Source: Ahaetulla prasina (Eukaryota; Chordata; Lepidosauria; Squamata; Colubridae). Taken from it: a DNA stretch of 64,000 bases. A model generated the notes under the pieces. It had not been told where the DNA came from. It worked only from the letters and a program-made list of their open reading frames with translations, and searched no databases. The DNA lies in NCBI RefSeq assembly GCF_028640845.1, contig NC_080539.1, positions 102,946,554-103,010,553 of the forward strand. The letters run 5' to 3'. Each line of letters begins with the position of its first letter. Position 1 is the stretch's first letter. This document shows, piece after piece, positions 35,930 to 47,680 of the stretch. The position numbers and the translations under genes were made by a program.

Positions 35930-36880
35930 GAATAGAGCTGGAAGCGACCTTTGAGGTCTTCTACTCCAACCCCCTGCTTAAGCAGGAGCCTCTATACCAT
36001 TTCAAGACAAGTGACTGTCCAGCCTCTTCTTAAAAATCTCCAGTGATTAATGTCTATGGAGATTCTCAGTCATCCAGGTCATGATTGTCCCAAAGATGCT
36101 TCTTCAAGAGGCAACTGTACTTTCTGTTTTTTCTTTGAAGATGTTTTGCTGCTCATCCAAGAAGTCTGTAGAGATTCTCAGTCATCCAGGTCATGGTTGT
36201 ACCAAAGGTGCTTTTTCAGGAGGCAACAAGAAATTCCAGAAGCGAAACGTCTTCAAAGAAAAACCAGAAAGTCCAGTTGTCTCTTGAAAAAGCACCTTTG
36301 GGACTCCAGCATCCACAACTTCTGATGGCAAGTTGTTCCATTGGTTAATTGTTCTCACTGTGATGAAGTTTCTCCTTAATTCCAGGTTGCTTCTCTCCTC
36401 AATTAGTTTCCATCCATTGTTTCTTGTCTTGCCCTCTGGTGCTTTGGAAAATAAGTTGACCCCCTCCTCTTTGTGGCAACCTCCCAAATACTGGAATACT
36501 ATCATGTCCCTCCTAGTCCTTATCTCTAGACTAGCCAAACCCAAATCCTGCAACCATTCATGTTTTTTCTCCAAAGACATAATCATTAGTTGTTCTTCTT
36601 TGCACTTTTTCCAAAGTCTCAACATCTTTTTTGTAATGTAGTGATGACCAAAACTGGATGCAGTATTCCAGGTGTGGCTTTATTAAGGCTTTACAAAATA
36701 GCACTAACACTCCATGTGATTTTGATTCTACGCCTCTTGTTTATACAACCAAGGATTGTATTAGCTTTTTGGATTACTGTTGCACACTGCTGCCTCATAT
36801 TTAAGTGATCGTCTGCTAGGACTTCAAGGTCCCAGACAAAAACAGTTACTGTTTTTGAGCCAGGTTTCACCTAATAGTGT
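35930..36880 (-). mobile_element. CR1 LINE 3' portion (interrupted)
   Basis: The minus strand encodes the CR1 ORF2 C-terminus (WLQDLGLASLEIRTRRDMIV, GWKLIEERSNLELRRNFITV, INQWNNLPSEVV). On the 5' side of the element is the reverse of CR1 phrases such as CCAGGTGTGGCTTTATTAAG. A fold-back element (36048-36308) splits the C-terminal codons from the 3' UTR. The ORF is decayed. Confidence 0.85.
36048..36308. mobile_element. Fold-back MITE (AAAGGTGCTTTTTCAAGAG family), copy 1, inside CR1
   Basis: Contains GGAGATTCTCAGTCATCCAG twice, with AAGGTGCTTTTTCAGGAG facing CTCTTGAAAAAGCACCTTTG. Relatives are at 43606-43817, 52541-52615 and 56080-56310. It is non-coding and palindromic. The host CR1 resumes after it with AGCATCCACAACTTCTG. 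Confidence 0.75.
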
Positions 36881-37059
36881 TCAAACTCAGCAATGTGTAC
36901 TCAACTCTTAGAATGCTTAGAAATATTTGTACCTATGAGCATATGAAAAAATCTAGCTACGGTACTTGTTCTCAAACCAAGGAGTTTGAAGCAAGCAGTG
37001 AAGAGGGAGAAAGCAGATACTGAAATAAGCAGAAAGTATGTAGCAGCTGTAAAATGCAC

Positions 37060-37235
37060 TTACCTTCGCTACCAGATCAGAAATGTGAGCGCACTCTCAC
37101 TACGTTCACGTCTCTTCTGCGCATATGCAGAGGGTCAAAAACAGGCCATGATAACGTCATGGTGGGTGGGCGGAGCCTCCCGCCGCCGGTTCTACCAGCT
37201 CGCGCAAGTCGGATAGATCCAGCAAAGATTTCACT
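37060..37235. repeat. GC-rich interspersed repeat, copy 2
   Basis: Shares GTGGGCGGAGCCTCCCGC and TCTGCGCATATGCAGAGG-type phrases with the copies at 2479-2640 and 43950-44185. Confidence 0.6.
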
Positions 37236-38484
37236 GCTGGTATGTAGGGCATAGGAGTATACCCCATCATGCTTCACTCATTCATATCAAAGGGATAAGT
37301 TTCCAATAAACAATGTCAAAAGGAACCAGTTGTGTAGATTCTATGTCATGTTACCAATAATAGGAAAATATTATAATATATTATTATTATAATATAATAA
37401 TATATAAGACAAGGCTCAGATGCTTAGAAATTATTATACTGAAACCCAGCCTATGGCAATGACAGTTCTCTATGTTTAACATATACAATACAGGTAGGAC
37501 CAGAAGATTTGGCTGTTGAGCAGGTTTAGCAAGCTTTGTGTGCATGTGTGTTTCATCCATTGTGTGTGGGTGTGTTCGCATCCATGGTTATGTGGGTAAG
37601 TACACAAACACATGTATGAATGAAGTGAGGTTCTTGGTCTCAAATCAATAGAATAAGCAAAGATAATAAAAGCAAACATTTCTTAATTCCAAGTATAAGT
37701 ATGTATTAAAAAGACTCAATTGTTCTTGAATGTAAGTATGTACAAAATGTTATTACAGAAACAGAACATTCCAGGAAACCCCAGAATGTTCTCTTCTTCC
37801 TCCAAACCATGGAGGAATTGTCCTTAGGGCAATTTTCTACAAACTGACTTTTCGATTCTTCACAAACCACTTAATATGCTGGTAGATTTACTTCAGGAAT
37901 ACTGCTGGATTCCCTTTGAACATTTGGATCAGCTTGGTGTGGGAAAAACTATTGTGGACTTCTGTGAAATGTTCTTCAGAACATTTTTAATATACTTACT
38001 TGCCATATACAGACATTTTTATTTTCATTGTTTTCCTTGTGCTTCAGCCAATGTATTTATACAATACCTATTAAACCAAGAAGTTTTTACAAAATAGCAT
38101 ACTCGCCAAATAAGGATTTGTTCCCAAAAACAAATGTAATTAATTTACAAATGTTATATCATATATTTTTAGTAAAGCTATAACTACAATATTTGATTTT
38201 AAATACTGTGGGCTGCTTGAGTATATATTAGTAAACCATTTAATTACTTACAAACAATGTCTAATTTTAGAGTTGCCTCTTCTATTTAGTACTAAAAGCA
38301 CTTTTAATATATGGTATGATAAAGCCAACTGTAAGAAGGCATGAAATTTTAAAAATGAGAGTTTTTATGCCTTGCTACAGTTTAGAGATAAATACGTACA
38401 AAGAAACATTTCCTCTTTCTATTAATTATGGCACAAAATACATATATTTTGTATCATTCGGTTTGCTATTCTCTGTTATACAGA

Positions 38485-38912
38485 TAGTTCTTAACTTATG
38501 ACTGTAATTGAGCCCAGACTTATGATAGTAAATCATGCCAGTTGTTAAATGGTTCACTATGTGACCATACCCAATTTTACAACTGTTTTGCAGCGGTCAT
38601 TAAGTTATTCACCATGACCATTAAGGTAACATCACAGTCCTTAAGTGAAACCATTATTCACAATGGGCATTTTTTGCTGGAAACCCAAAGTAAATTCTTG
38701 TTTCTGGCCAAAAAAAAAAAAGAGAGAGAGAGGCATAATTTGTGGTCACGTGACTGGGATGCTGCAAATGGCCGTAAAGGTAAGTTGGTTGCTAAGCACC
38801 CGAAATACAACCATGTGATGGAAGCGCCATTGGAACTTAAAATCTGAGTTGTAAGTAGTCCTGGGAAATATAACTTCAAAGAGTCACTAAGCTACTGGTT
38901 TTAAGTCGACTA
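38485..38912. mobile_element. TAGTTCTTAACTTA-family TIR MITE
   Basis: Starts TAGTTCTTAACTTATGACTG and ends near TTTTAAGTCGACTA, with an internal CAAATGGCCGTAAAGG phrase. It is a degenerate relative of 19437-19769. A poly-A/GA stretch lies inside, near 38710-38735. Confidence 0.65.
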
Positions 38913-39528
38913 TCTCTATACATAAATAAGAGGAAGAAACATTATACAATACAATTTCATTTAGAAGCAACAATACAATTAGTAGTTTTCCACATTAATT
39001 ATGCTGAATAAAATACAGGATAACAGGACTGAATTCTACATTAATCCTCTTTTTTAAAAAAAAGATCTATAGCACCTTACAAACTTTCAGGAATAAAAAT
39101 ACACAGCTTGTAATGCAGGGTAAAGTGGGAATCATACATTAATAATGCATTAATATAGGAGTTTGGAAGGCCCATTGTTATCTGACCAAGTTACGCTACT
39201 TTTCATTATAGCAACATGGATTGGCAATATTGCAGGTTTCCATGGTAGAAAAACTCACTGCATGCTATATGGAAGACAATAGCATTGAACTCTAGTGAGC
39301 CAGTTTGTTAAATTCCCTCCACTATAGCTTTCAAAGGTGCACAAATATTTTCACCCAAAAGCAAAGCATAAACTAATGTCAGTTGAATCTAAGCATGATC
39401 AACTCAGGCATGAATATTTTTAAATATTTATAGCATGTGAATGATAATTTACATACATTGTGGCATCTAAGTGTAACCATCAATTGGAACCTGGTTTTCC
39501 AATTAAGGATATTCCTTCTTAAGGACAA

Positions 39529-40190
39529 GTAGTCTTCATTCAGCTACTGCCTCAAGCAGTGACCTTTTGCAGTTATAACTGTTGGAAATGTAACTGTGAC
39601 TAATACCTGCATTTATGACCTCTGCAGCATCTCTTATCAAGTCATGTGTTTGTCACAACGGTCAGTCAGCACTATACTGCTTTGTCCTTTGGCTGACTTG
39701 GTTTTTTTTTCCTTCCTTGCCCGTTGCAGATTGCTTAAACAAGCCATATTTCCTGAACTGCTTTTGTTCACACACACAACTTCCCTCAAAGTCTTAACTA
39801 AAGTAAACAAGGTCAGCTCTGTGACCTTAATAATTCGATTAGAACAGTCCAGCCCACTAGCCTTGCTATCTGAAACTGACAAGATCCTAATCAGTTTCAC
39901 GTTGAAGGCTTTTCTTTGCCTCCTAAGCAGCTGCAAGCACAACAGCCAACCTACAGCATTCCTTTCAATGTCTATTGCCTATTGTGTGCCTGCTTACTCT
40001 TCTCTAATGTATGTAAATACAAATTACATTCTAGTTAATCATTCTAGCACTGGGATGAGTATTAGAAAAGATGAGGGAGTGGCGGGAAAGGAAAGCTGAA
40101 GTAAAATCATAAGCAGTTACATGATTTTCATATAGCAACCACTTCACTTAATGGCTGAGTTGCTGGAACCAATTGCTAAACAAGAACTAC
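39529..40190. mobile_element. Probable long TAGTCC-family element
   Basis: The left end TAGTCTTCATTCAGCTAC and right phrase GCTAAACAAGAACTACCTA look like decayed inverted ends of the TAGTCC family. The 500-bp interior has an open frame (39596-40099) with no recognisable domain. Boundaries are tentative. Confidence 0.4.
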
Positions 40191-41142
40191 CTATATATAT
40201 TCAATAATTATTCAGAAGAAGGATTGGCAGAGTTCAAAGAATTAAAGTCCACAATCAATATTTTGAGGAGGTGAAAGGGAATCTCACCCTAAAAACTGCC
40301 CCCCCTAAACAGGCCATAAGGGCCTCCCAAATTCAGCAACCCCTGATTTACAGGACACATAGGAAGTGTTTAAAAATCCTCAGACCAGTATTTGATTTAA
40401 AAGGAAGCTGGGATGGGCGTTAACATTCTTACCTTTTAGGTAACATTTCAAAAAGGGCTAAAAGGGGAAGCAGATTGGATCTCCAGGCTTACCTCAGAAA
40501 CTTCTTTCTTGGCCAGCTCAAGAGTTTTGCCTTTTAATTCCACCCCCCCTCCATCAAGGGATACGGTAATGCAAGAGGGACATAACTTTCTGCCCCTTTT
40601 CCTTTCGCTGTGGAAGTGGGAAATTTGAGAGGGTTTTTGAGTTAATTAGTGCCTCAAGACTATCCAAGGTCATTATGCTTGATTTTGCGGCAAAGATCAG
40701 CAGCAAAATAACGCAATTTAGCAGTTTGCCTTCTAATGGAGAAAAACAAAACTCTAGAAACCAGTATGAGATTCATGGAGATTCCACCTGCCTTTCAAAT
40801 TTCCTGTCTCCCCAGATTAAGCCTTCAAATTAGTGAAAAAAGCTTAAGTATTACCGTTTTTGTAGAAAGTTGAGTTAATTTCCTACAAAACATAATTCAT
40901 CATACTTTCAAGGATTATAAATATTATAAAATAGTTATTAGCATTACTCTATTAGCCATATTTTAGCAAAAAAAAAAAAGATCAATTTTATAACAGCATA
41001 GAAATTTAGGCAATGGTAAAAGCAAAGAAATTTGTTAGAAAAATATACAAAACCCCTTATTTTATATATAAGGAAAACTGCTCCCTTTTAAATTAAGCAT
41101 TTAAAAGTTAATACTTATAATCTGTATTGCTGTAGAAAGATT

Positions 41143-41320
41143 TTAGCTTCTTTTGATAAGCCAAACTTCATTATGCCTGTTTAGCAACTTAAATGGACTG
41201 TCATAACCAGCAGTGTAATAGATCTTTTCTTGAAATGTTCTTCCATCCCGCTTTAAAGATTCAGCAAGTGCCTGTATTTCGTCTTGATTTCTTTTAGCTT
41301 TAGCAAATCCTCCAAACGAT
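41143..41320 (-). CDS. HEBP2: HEBP2 coding exon 4 (C-terminus and stop)
   Basis: HEBP2 (SOUL) is a small heme-binding-family protein, cytosolic and mitochondrial, linked in mammals to the mitochondrial permeability transition and, in chicken, to retina and pineal. The four coding exons join as complement(41143..41320, 42381..42561, 43282..43417, 49040..49114) into 570 nt, 189 residues, typical for the family. This exon follows the acceptor TTCTTAACAG, completes an Arg codon and ends in TAA. It encodes SFGGFAKAKRNQDEIQALAE, then SLKRDGRTFQEKIYYTAGYD and SPFKLLNRHNEVWLIKRS. The YYTAGY(D/N)SP.KLLNR.NEVWLI signature marks HEBP2. The ALAESLKRDGRTF stretch (about residues 148-160) aligns with the BH3-like segment described for SOUL. 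Confidence 0.95.
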
Positions 41321-42380
41321 CTGTTAAGAACAGACATACATAATTATGACAAAGCAGTACGGAGACCAAACATGTGAAGTCAAAATCCAAGATTACTGTT
41401 AATGAAATACTTTCCCCAGAATTTAAGCATTGCTTTATGTTATTCTTAGCTATCTATCATATGACCTTTGTTTAATTTGTTTACATCCATATAAAAGCAG
41501 CAAATTAATATACCCTCGTGATGCGCATGGAATGCTGAACAAACATAAATTAGCTCTGAATACAACGAACAATCGATTCATGGATTAAAAAAATATCATG
41601 GCCAATTCCAAAGACTGTTTTAAGAGAAAGAAGAAATGAGAAGGTACAAATGTAGATTCCTGTAATGGCATATAAAATACATTTCACAGAATACAGATTT
41701 CATCCTTGTTTTCATCCTCTAATTTCTTTTTAGTATTATTATTATTTATAAGCCTGTTAGATCTTAAACAAAGTTGCTCAGAAATTGAAAAACTGTATAT
41801 TTAGTAATTTATAATTACTTAAGTATCTGAGAACATCTGACAACTTTTGATTTTAGCAGGCTTTTTTTTTTAAATCCCAGAATATTTTAAACATATACAA
41901 CATATTTTATCCACCACAAGGTGGCAGTCAACAGTTATTAACAATTTTAAATAGCTTTTAGCTCTGATATACTCCATTAGGACCAAGTAGCTGTTGTATA
42001 CAAGAGTTATCTTTCACCTTAACAGATTAAACATTAAGATCTCTAGAAAGGGGGAAGGGGGAACCTTTCTCTCACAAATACCAACTGGCTAGTTAATAAT
42101 ATGCACCAGATAATAATATGTAGATATTTTAAACAGGGACTGTGTGACCAGTATAGCTTAAAAAAAACAAACAACTATTGAACGTCAAAAACATTGCTAT
42201 CAACTTGTCCTTTAAATATAAGTGATATACTGAGACCCAGTCTAGTCCAGACAAGAAGCTCTAACCAATGCGTACTAACACTTTTATTGTAAGATTACAA
42301 TACCTTGCGTGTCTGAACATAACATCTCTATCTACACCCCCCTTGCCTTTACAGTCCAAGAAACCAGAGTCAATAATTAC
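41321..42380 (-). other. HEBP2 intron 3
   Basis: About 1.06 kb, AT-rich, with no repeat recognised. Confidence 0.7.
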
Positions 42381-42561
42381 CTGACAAAGACCGTAATTGC
42401 TGGCTTACTTTCGATAAAGACATCTGCTTCTGAAGGCTTGGGTGGATTTGCCTGGTACTGAGATGGCACATAAAAGGCAACTGTTGTGATTGACTCGGAG
42501 AACGGGCCAGCTCCTGGCTGGACGTAGCATGTCACTGGAGCTGTCATAGCTATCTTTGTTC
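42381..42561 (-). CDS. HEBP2: HEBP2 coding exon 3
   Basis: A 181-nt exon follows the acceptor CCTTTTGCAG and ends at the donor CAG|GTAATT. It is flanked by split codons (one base from exon 2, two bases passed to exon 4). It encodes TKIAMTAPVTCYVQPGAGPF, SESITTVAFYVPSQYQANPP and KPSEADVFIESKPAITVFV. KI.MTAPV..YV.PG.GP and YVPS..Q..PP.P are core SOUL-domain motifs forming the beta-barrel wall and heme pocket. No in-frame stops. Confidence 0.95.
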
Positions 42562-43281
42562 CTGCAAAAGGCAGGACAAATCATGTCATTAGCCCGACCA
42601 AGAAGCAAACTAAACACACTGCTAAACTCTAAGGATTAAGTCTTTAAATTAGGATGCTAAAATCCTGAAATCTGTCATATATTAAATAATATTATCATCA
42701 GCCAGAAACAATGATTAAAACAGTTTCATTCTGGGTAAACATACAGCTCAATATTAAACTGCACACAAAATAAATATAATCAAATGACTACGCTTAAGAC
42801 AACTCAAGTCAAACACCAAATATATCTACTATACTTTCTGAGCAGAAATACAGTTAAATCTACAAATAAGGTAACTTTAGTAATATTTTAAAATGCACCT
42901 AACTACTATAGAAGAAAATTGATTCCAATACAATTATTAAACCCTTTTTGCAATTAAAAAAAATAGAGGACTGAGGCAATTTGACCAAAGAATCATTAGT
43001 AAAATGAATGTCCTCAGGATGATTATTTTTCTAATAATTTTATCTTTATCCATGTTTTGAAATGTTTATTAAAATATTTGTATGTGCCTTTAGTCAAAAA
43101 ATAGAGAACAGCTTCTAATAAAAGATTTTAGAATATGCATGTAAGACATTTAGCAAAGCAACACATTTTGGAAAATGATGAAATATGTCAGTGTGACATG
43201 AATTTTTCTAGGTGAAAAAAGAGAAACAATTTCCAAAAAAAATAGGATACATAATTGGTGCCCAAATATCCTGTATATTAC
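42562..43281 (-). other. HEBP2 intron 2
   Basis: About 720 bp, AT-rich, with nothing recognised. Confidence 0.7.
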
Positions 43282-43417
43282 CTTTTTCATTCTTGCCTTT
43301 AATATAGTTAAAGAGCTTCATGAAGCCAGCATTGATGGCTGCATCCCAGTCTATGGTTTTAAGAGATGTACACACCCATTTGGCAGGTTCATATTGTCGA
43401 ATTTCATAATCGGATGC
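43282..43417 (-). CDS. HEBP2: HEBP2 coding exon 2
   Basis: A 136-nt exon follows the acceptor TTTTTTTAAAG and ends at the donor AAAAG|GTAATA. It encodes ASDYEIRQYEPAKWVCTSLK, TIDWDAAINAGFMKLFNYIK and GKNEK. The YEIR.Y.PAKWV.TS......D...A...GF.KL..YI.GKNEK pattern matches HEBP2 closely and starts the SOUL fold. The intron to exon 1 is about 5.6 kb and contains L2, CR1, MITE and SINE insertions. Confidence 0.95.
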
Positions 43418-43605
43418 CTTTAAAAAAAGTTCAGGTCACAGATCATGACATTGTTACTAAATAATCTGCATATCATAAACTCTGAAGGAATTCATTAAAA
43501 TACCAATAAAACAAAAATTAAACTATGGTTTGTTAAGTTACAAATATTACTGAGTTAGTTTAGGTTAGGGCAGACCCACATTTAACCGTAAAGCTCATTC
43601 AGTAA

Positions 43606-43817
43606 CCCAAAGATGCTTTTCAAAAGTCAACTGGACTTTGTTTTTATACATTTTACTTCTCATCCAAGAAACATCTTCAGTTCTTCTTGGAATTTTAACA
43701 TCTTGTATGAGAAGCTAAACATTCACAAGGAGGAAAAAAACGCAAGAAAGTCCAGATGCCTTTTGAAAAGCACCTTTTCAACCATGATCTGGATGATTTA
43801 GAATCTCTATAGACATT
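43606..43817. mobile_element. Fold-back MITE (AAAGGTGCTTTTTCAAGAG family), copy 2
   Basis: A degenerate copy: CCAAAGATGCTTTTCAAAAG at the left and CCTTTTGAAAAGCACCTTTT at the right, with ACTTCTCATCCAAGAAACAT in the arm. It lies in HEBP2 intron 1. Confidence 0.65.
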
Positions 43818-43949
43818 CACTCAGTAACTTCAGGTCAGCCATACCTGAATCACCCTCTGTTGTGAGAAGGGTTGGCTAGAGCTCATTGGAAGAAAAGTAG
43901 GATGTAACATAGTAAATAAACAATAAAGGAATAAAGGCAGGGGGGAAAC

Positions 43950-44185
43950 GCTACCCGTTCAGCCGAATTGGTAGCGATGGTGGCGGGTGGTTCAGAGAAC
44001 CAGTAGCAATGGCATTGCGAGGCTCCGCCAACCCACCTGATCGTCATTACTTCCTGGTTTTAACTAGGAAGTAAGCTGTTTTTTACCCTCTGCGCATCCG
44101 CAGAAGGGTTTGCCCATGTGCAGAGGGTCCACATGTGCACATGACGCACTTCCAAACTGGTGGGGAAAGTAAGTAGATTTTACCC
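43950..44185. repeat. GC-rich interspersed repeat, copy 3 (inverted)
   Basis: GCGAGGCTCCGCCAACCCAC is the inverted counterpart of GTGGGCGGAGCCTC in copies 1 and 2. CTCTGCGCATCCGCAGAAGG is also shared in character. Confidence 0.6.
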
Positions 44186-44995
44186 CTGAATAAAGGATAG
44201 AATACCTTCAAACAGGAGGCACTGCACTGACAGAAGGATTGTTTAAAACCCATTTTTTCCAACTTTATTTAAAAATACTACTGGAATCCTACAATCTGAT
44301 CTTATAGCACATCCAACCCCATTAGGTATTATGGCTGTGCACTTCAAAAAGTATTTGAAAGAAGTGCTTGACATATGCTCTGAACATATGCACAGTACAT
44401 CTCTATAGTCATTAAAGCAGCCTAAGTTTTTCCAGACTTCTGCCCAAGGCTGGAAAAAAATCTGCTTGACAAAATTCTGCACTGGCTCTACATAGAAAAA
44501 CTTGCTGTTTTCATAAGTCACAGGTACTAGTAACTAGGCTCACTCAAAGTCTTTTCAAACATGTGAATGACCCTCCTGGAGAATATTCACAGATGCATTT
44601 AATGTTGTGATAGTTTAAAAATTAGAAGTAGCCATGAAAGGGTTGTGATTCAAGCAAAGAAATAAGGATGAGCTACTTATCTCCCTCTTAGTCATTTCCT
44701 CAGTCAAATTTCCACCTATCTGCACTACATGCTTCAAAGGAAAACCACACTTTTCTTTATGGTAGAAATGTTTAGAAAAAATATTTTGAGTGCAAAATAT
44801 TCCAAGTAACTTTCACGAAGTTGAAACACCTTTCAAACATAATTCCCATAATAACTTGATGCTAAGAAGGCATGCTGAGATTCTGGGTTTTGGCCTCTAT
44901 ATACCTGACAGGTGTCAAGTTAGGACAGGCTAATCTCCTGACAGATATCATAAGAGAGTAGTTATAGTCCTTGCTGTATGGCTATTTGTTTAGTT

Positions 44996-45516
44996 AGAAT
45001 AGAATTTAATTGAATAACAGAGTTGGAAGGGACCTTGAAGGTCTTCTAGTGACTAGCCCAACACCCTGCTCAGGCAGGAAACCCTATAGCATTACAGACA
45101 AATGGTTGTCCAATCTCCTCTTAAAAACTTCCAGTGTCGGAGCATTCACACTTCTGGAGGCAATTTGTTCCATTGATTAATTGTTCTAACTGCAGGAAAT
45201 TTCTCCTTAGTTCTTGGTTGCTTCTCCCCTTGATTAGTTTCCATCCATTGCTTCTTTTCCTGTGTTCAGGTGCTTTAGAGCAGGGGTCTCCAACCTTGGT
45301 CCCTTTAAGACTTGTGGACTTCAACTCCCAGAGTTCCTCAGCCAGCTTTGCTTTGCTGGCTGAGGAACTCTGGGAGTTGAAGTCCACAAGTCTTAAAGGG
45401 ACCAAGGTTGGAGACCCCTGCTTTAGAGAAAAACTTGATTCCCTCTTTTTTGTGGCAACTCCTGAGATATTGGAACACTGTTATCATGGCACCCCTAGTC
45501 CTTCTTTTCATTAAAC
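44996..45516 (-). mobile_element. CR1 LINE 3' portion interrupted by a MITE
   Basis: The reverse-strand CR1 tail (GAGTTGGAAGGGACCTTGAA) and ORF2 C-terminus (SNGWKLIKGRSNQELRRNF and onward) run from 44996 to 45280. They resume after the MITE at 45421 with the rest of the CR1 sequence (TTTTTTGTGGCAACTCCTGA). Positions 45281-45420 are the insertion. Confidence 0.88.
45281..45420. mobile_element. hAT-like MITE, copy B: hairpin with 66-bp perfect arms
   Basis: A 140-bp element made of two arms, 45281-45346 and 45355-45420, that are exact reverse complements over 66 bp, separated by an 8-bp loop (TTTGCTTT). Perfect 8-bp target duplications CTTTAGAG flank it (45273-45280, 45421-45428). The ends are CAGGGGTCTCC / GGAGACCCCTG. 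The uninterrupted arms suggest a young insertion. Any transcript through it (it lies in HEBP2 intron 1) would form a long perfect hairpin. Confidence 0.95.
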
Positions 45517-45521
45517 GATAC

Positions 45522-45644
45522 CAGTGGTGTCAAACTGGCAGCCTACAGGCCGGATGCATCACATGCAGGCCACACCCACCCCAGCTCCGCGAAGGGGAAA
45601 AAGTCACGTGACGGCAACGTGATGCGGCGAGTTTGACACCCATG
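45522..45644. mobile_element. hAT-like MITE with CAGTGGTGTCAAACT ends
   Basis: Starts CAGTGGTGTCAAACT and ends AGTTTGACACCCATG, inverted ends with a CpG-containing interior. The flanking 8-mers are only loosely similar (AACGATAC and AACTAGAA), so the target duplication has decayed or the ends are imprecise. Confidence 0.6.
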
Positions 45645-45887
45645 AACTAGAAAGTTGACTGTTAAAGTTATAGAATTGCTAGAAAAATTGATGTACAGAT
45701 AGTCCTTGACTTATAACCATAATTGAGACCAGAATCTAGCTTTTTGAGCAAGGCGGTTGTTAATTCACTATTTTTGAATCTTTCAGTGTTAGTTTGATTC
45801 AAATTTGAATAGGCAAAATTAATTTGACTAATCACAAGTTGATGAAACTAGCAGTTAAATTATTTTACTTCAAACTGAATTAAAGCA

Positions 45888-47065
45888 TTGCCCTTCTGTA
45901 AAAATAACAGACTGCCTTTCAAAGCCAAGAATAGGGCAGAACAAGCACACAATTTGAACACTCAGCACTTTGCTTCTCCTGCTCATTCATATCATTACCA
46001 TCTGTACGCTGATGATACGCAACTGTACTTTTCCACCCCAGGCCACCCCAACGAAGCTGTCAAAGTGCTGTCCTGGTGTCTGGAAGCCGTGCGGGTCTGG
46101 ATGGGGAGAAACAGGCTCAAGCTCAACCCCTCCAAGACGGAGTGGCTGTGGATGCCGGCATCCCGGTACAGTCAGCTGCAACCACAGCTGATTGTCGGGG
46201 GCGAGTCATTGGCCCCGATGGAGAGGGTGCGCAACTTAGGCGTTCTCCTGGATGGACGGTTGTCTTTTGAAGAACACTTGACGACCGTCTCCAGGAGAGC
46301 TTTTTATCAGGTACGCCTGATTCGCCAATTGCGCCCCTTTCTAGACCGGGATTCCTTATGCACAGTCACTCACGCTCTTGTTAGCTCTCGCCTGGACTAC
46401 TGCAATGCTCTCTACATGGGGCTCCCCTTGAAGAGCACCCGGAGGCTCCAGTTGGTTCAGAATGCAGCTGCGTGGGTGATAGAGGGAGCCGCTCGTGGCT
46501 CCCATATAACACCACTCCTGCGCAAGCTGCACTGGTTACCTGTGGTCTTCCAGGTGCACTTCAAGGTGCTGGTTATCACCTTTGAAGCGCTCAATAGCTT
46601 AGGACCGGGTTACTTACGGGACCGCCTACTGCCACCATTTGCCTCCCAGCGACCCGTGCGCTCTCACATGGAGGGACTCCTCAGGGTGCCGTCAGCCAAA
46701 CAATGTCGGCTGGCGGCCCCCAGGGGAAGGGCCTTCTCTGTGGGGGCTCCTACCCTATGGAACGAACTTCCCCTGGGACTTCGACAACTTCCTGACCTTC
46801 GGACCTTCCGCCGCGAGCTGAAGACGTACCTATTTTTTCATGCAGGACTGGCATAAAAAATTTTAGAATTTTATTATTAGGTTTTAAATTTTAAATGGTT
46901 TTATGGTTTTAAATGTTTTTTAAATTGGGGCCAATCTGAATAAGTTTTTTAATTATTGTTTTACTTGTATTGTATTCATTCATTGTTGCTTTTATCTGGC
47001 TGTGAACTGCCCTGAGTCCTTCGGGAGAAGGGCAGTATAAAAATTAAATTAAAACAAAACAAACA
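45888..47065 (+). mobile_element. L2-clade LINE: reverse transcriptase C-terminal part and 3' tail
   Basis: An open frame at 45888-46856 encodes the later part of a non-LTR reverse transcriptase: catalytic LYADDTQLYFS near 46005-46035, then LKLNPSKTEWL, RNLGVLLDGRLSFEEHL, SRLDYCNALYMGLP, LQLVQNAAAWVI, HITPLLRKLHWLPV and PTLWNELPLGLRQL. It ends AGLA followed by TAA. The 3' UTR ends with CCTGAGTCCTTCGGGAGAAG and an AAAACAAA tail. It is 5'-truncated, so the endonuclease and first RT motifs are missing. About 300 uninterrupted codons indicate a fairly recent insertion. It lies inside HEBP2 intron 1 in the opposite orientation to the gene. Confidence 0.92.
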
Positions 47066-47680
47066 AAACAATATGAACAGATCAAGATAGCTGCCCTTTT
47101 ATTGCCATCTCAACTAGACTTGGTCTGGCTATGTTGTTTGTCATCTCAAACAAGGATATGGTCAATCTATCTTTGAAGGAAAGTTATTTATTTATTTATT
47201 TATTTATTTAATACACCACCCACGACATACATGAGGACATAGCACAATCAATATGCAAGGACTGCTGTTGCACAAGTCCTCATTTAAGATGACCGATAAA
47301 GAGTTTATTTGGAGTATCCTAGAGTTTCCTATCTAAGGAGACCACCTTGTACTACTTAATTATAGGGCTGCTCCCAAGAAGAATCTAACTTATGCATTAC
47401 ATAATATCAATAAATACAAAAGAGAGGAAGGCAACTGTATAGAATATCACAGAAGGGGGAAAGAAAATAGAGACAATGATGATTACATAAACAAAGCAAT
47501 TTTCATGCTGGCAAACAATGGAAGCTTGTGAGAGAAGTTCAGGTTGCCTCCTTCCTAATTCTGCCTCCTAACTCGGCCGAGCTCAAACAGTAAACAAGGA
47601 GTAGGGACCATATGAAATTAAGTTGGAAATTCACATTGTCCCTTTAATATTGTTTTTTCTGCGATAGTCACATCTACAAC

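Larger units (their letters stand above)
35506..41142. other. Intergenic region between convergent NHSL1 and HEBP2
   Basis: It includes a CR1 element with an inserted fold-back MITE (35930-36880), a GC-rich repeat (about 37060-37235), and TAGTCC-type MITEs (38485-38912 and about 39529-40190). The HEBP2 3' UTR should begin at 41142 going down, but no convincing poly(A) signal could be fixed. The rest is AT-rich without features. Confidence 0.55.

Noticed and set aside
39596..40099. 167-codon open frame on the plus strand
   Set aside because: It sits between decayed MITE-like ends and has no recognisable domain; treated as chance or as element interior.
45888..46856. 322-codon open frame that could be called a host gene
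   Set aside because: YADD and the downstream motifs identify an L2-clade LINE reverse transcriptase, 5'-truncated and followed by the LINE tail.
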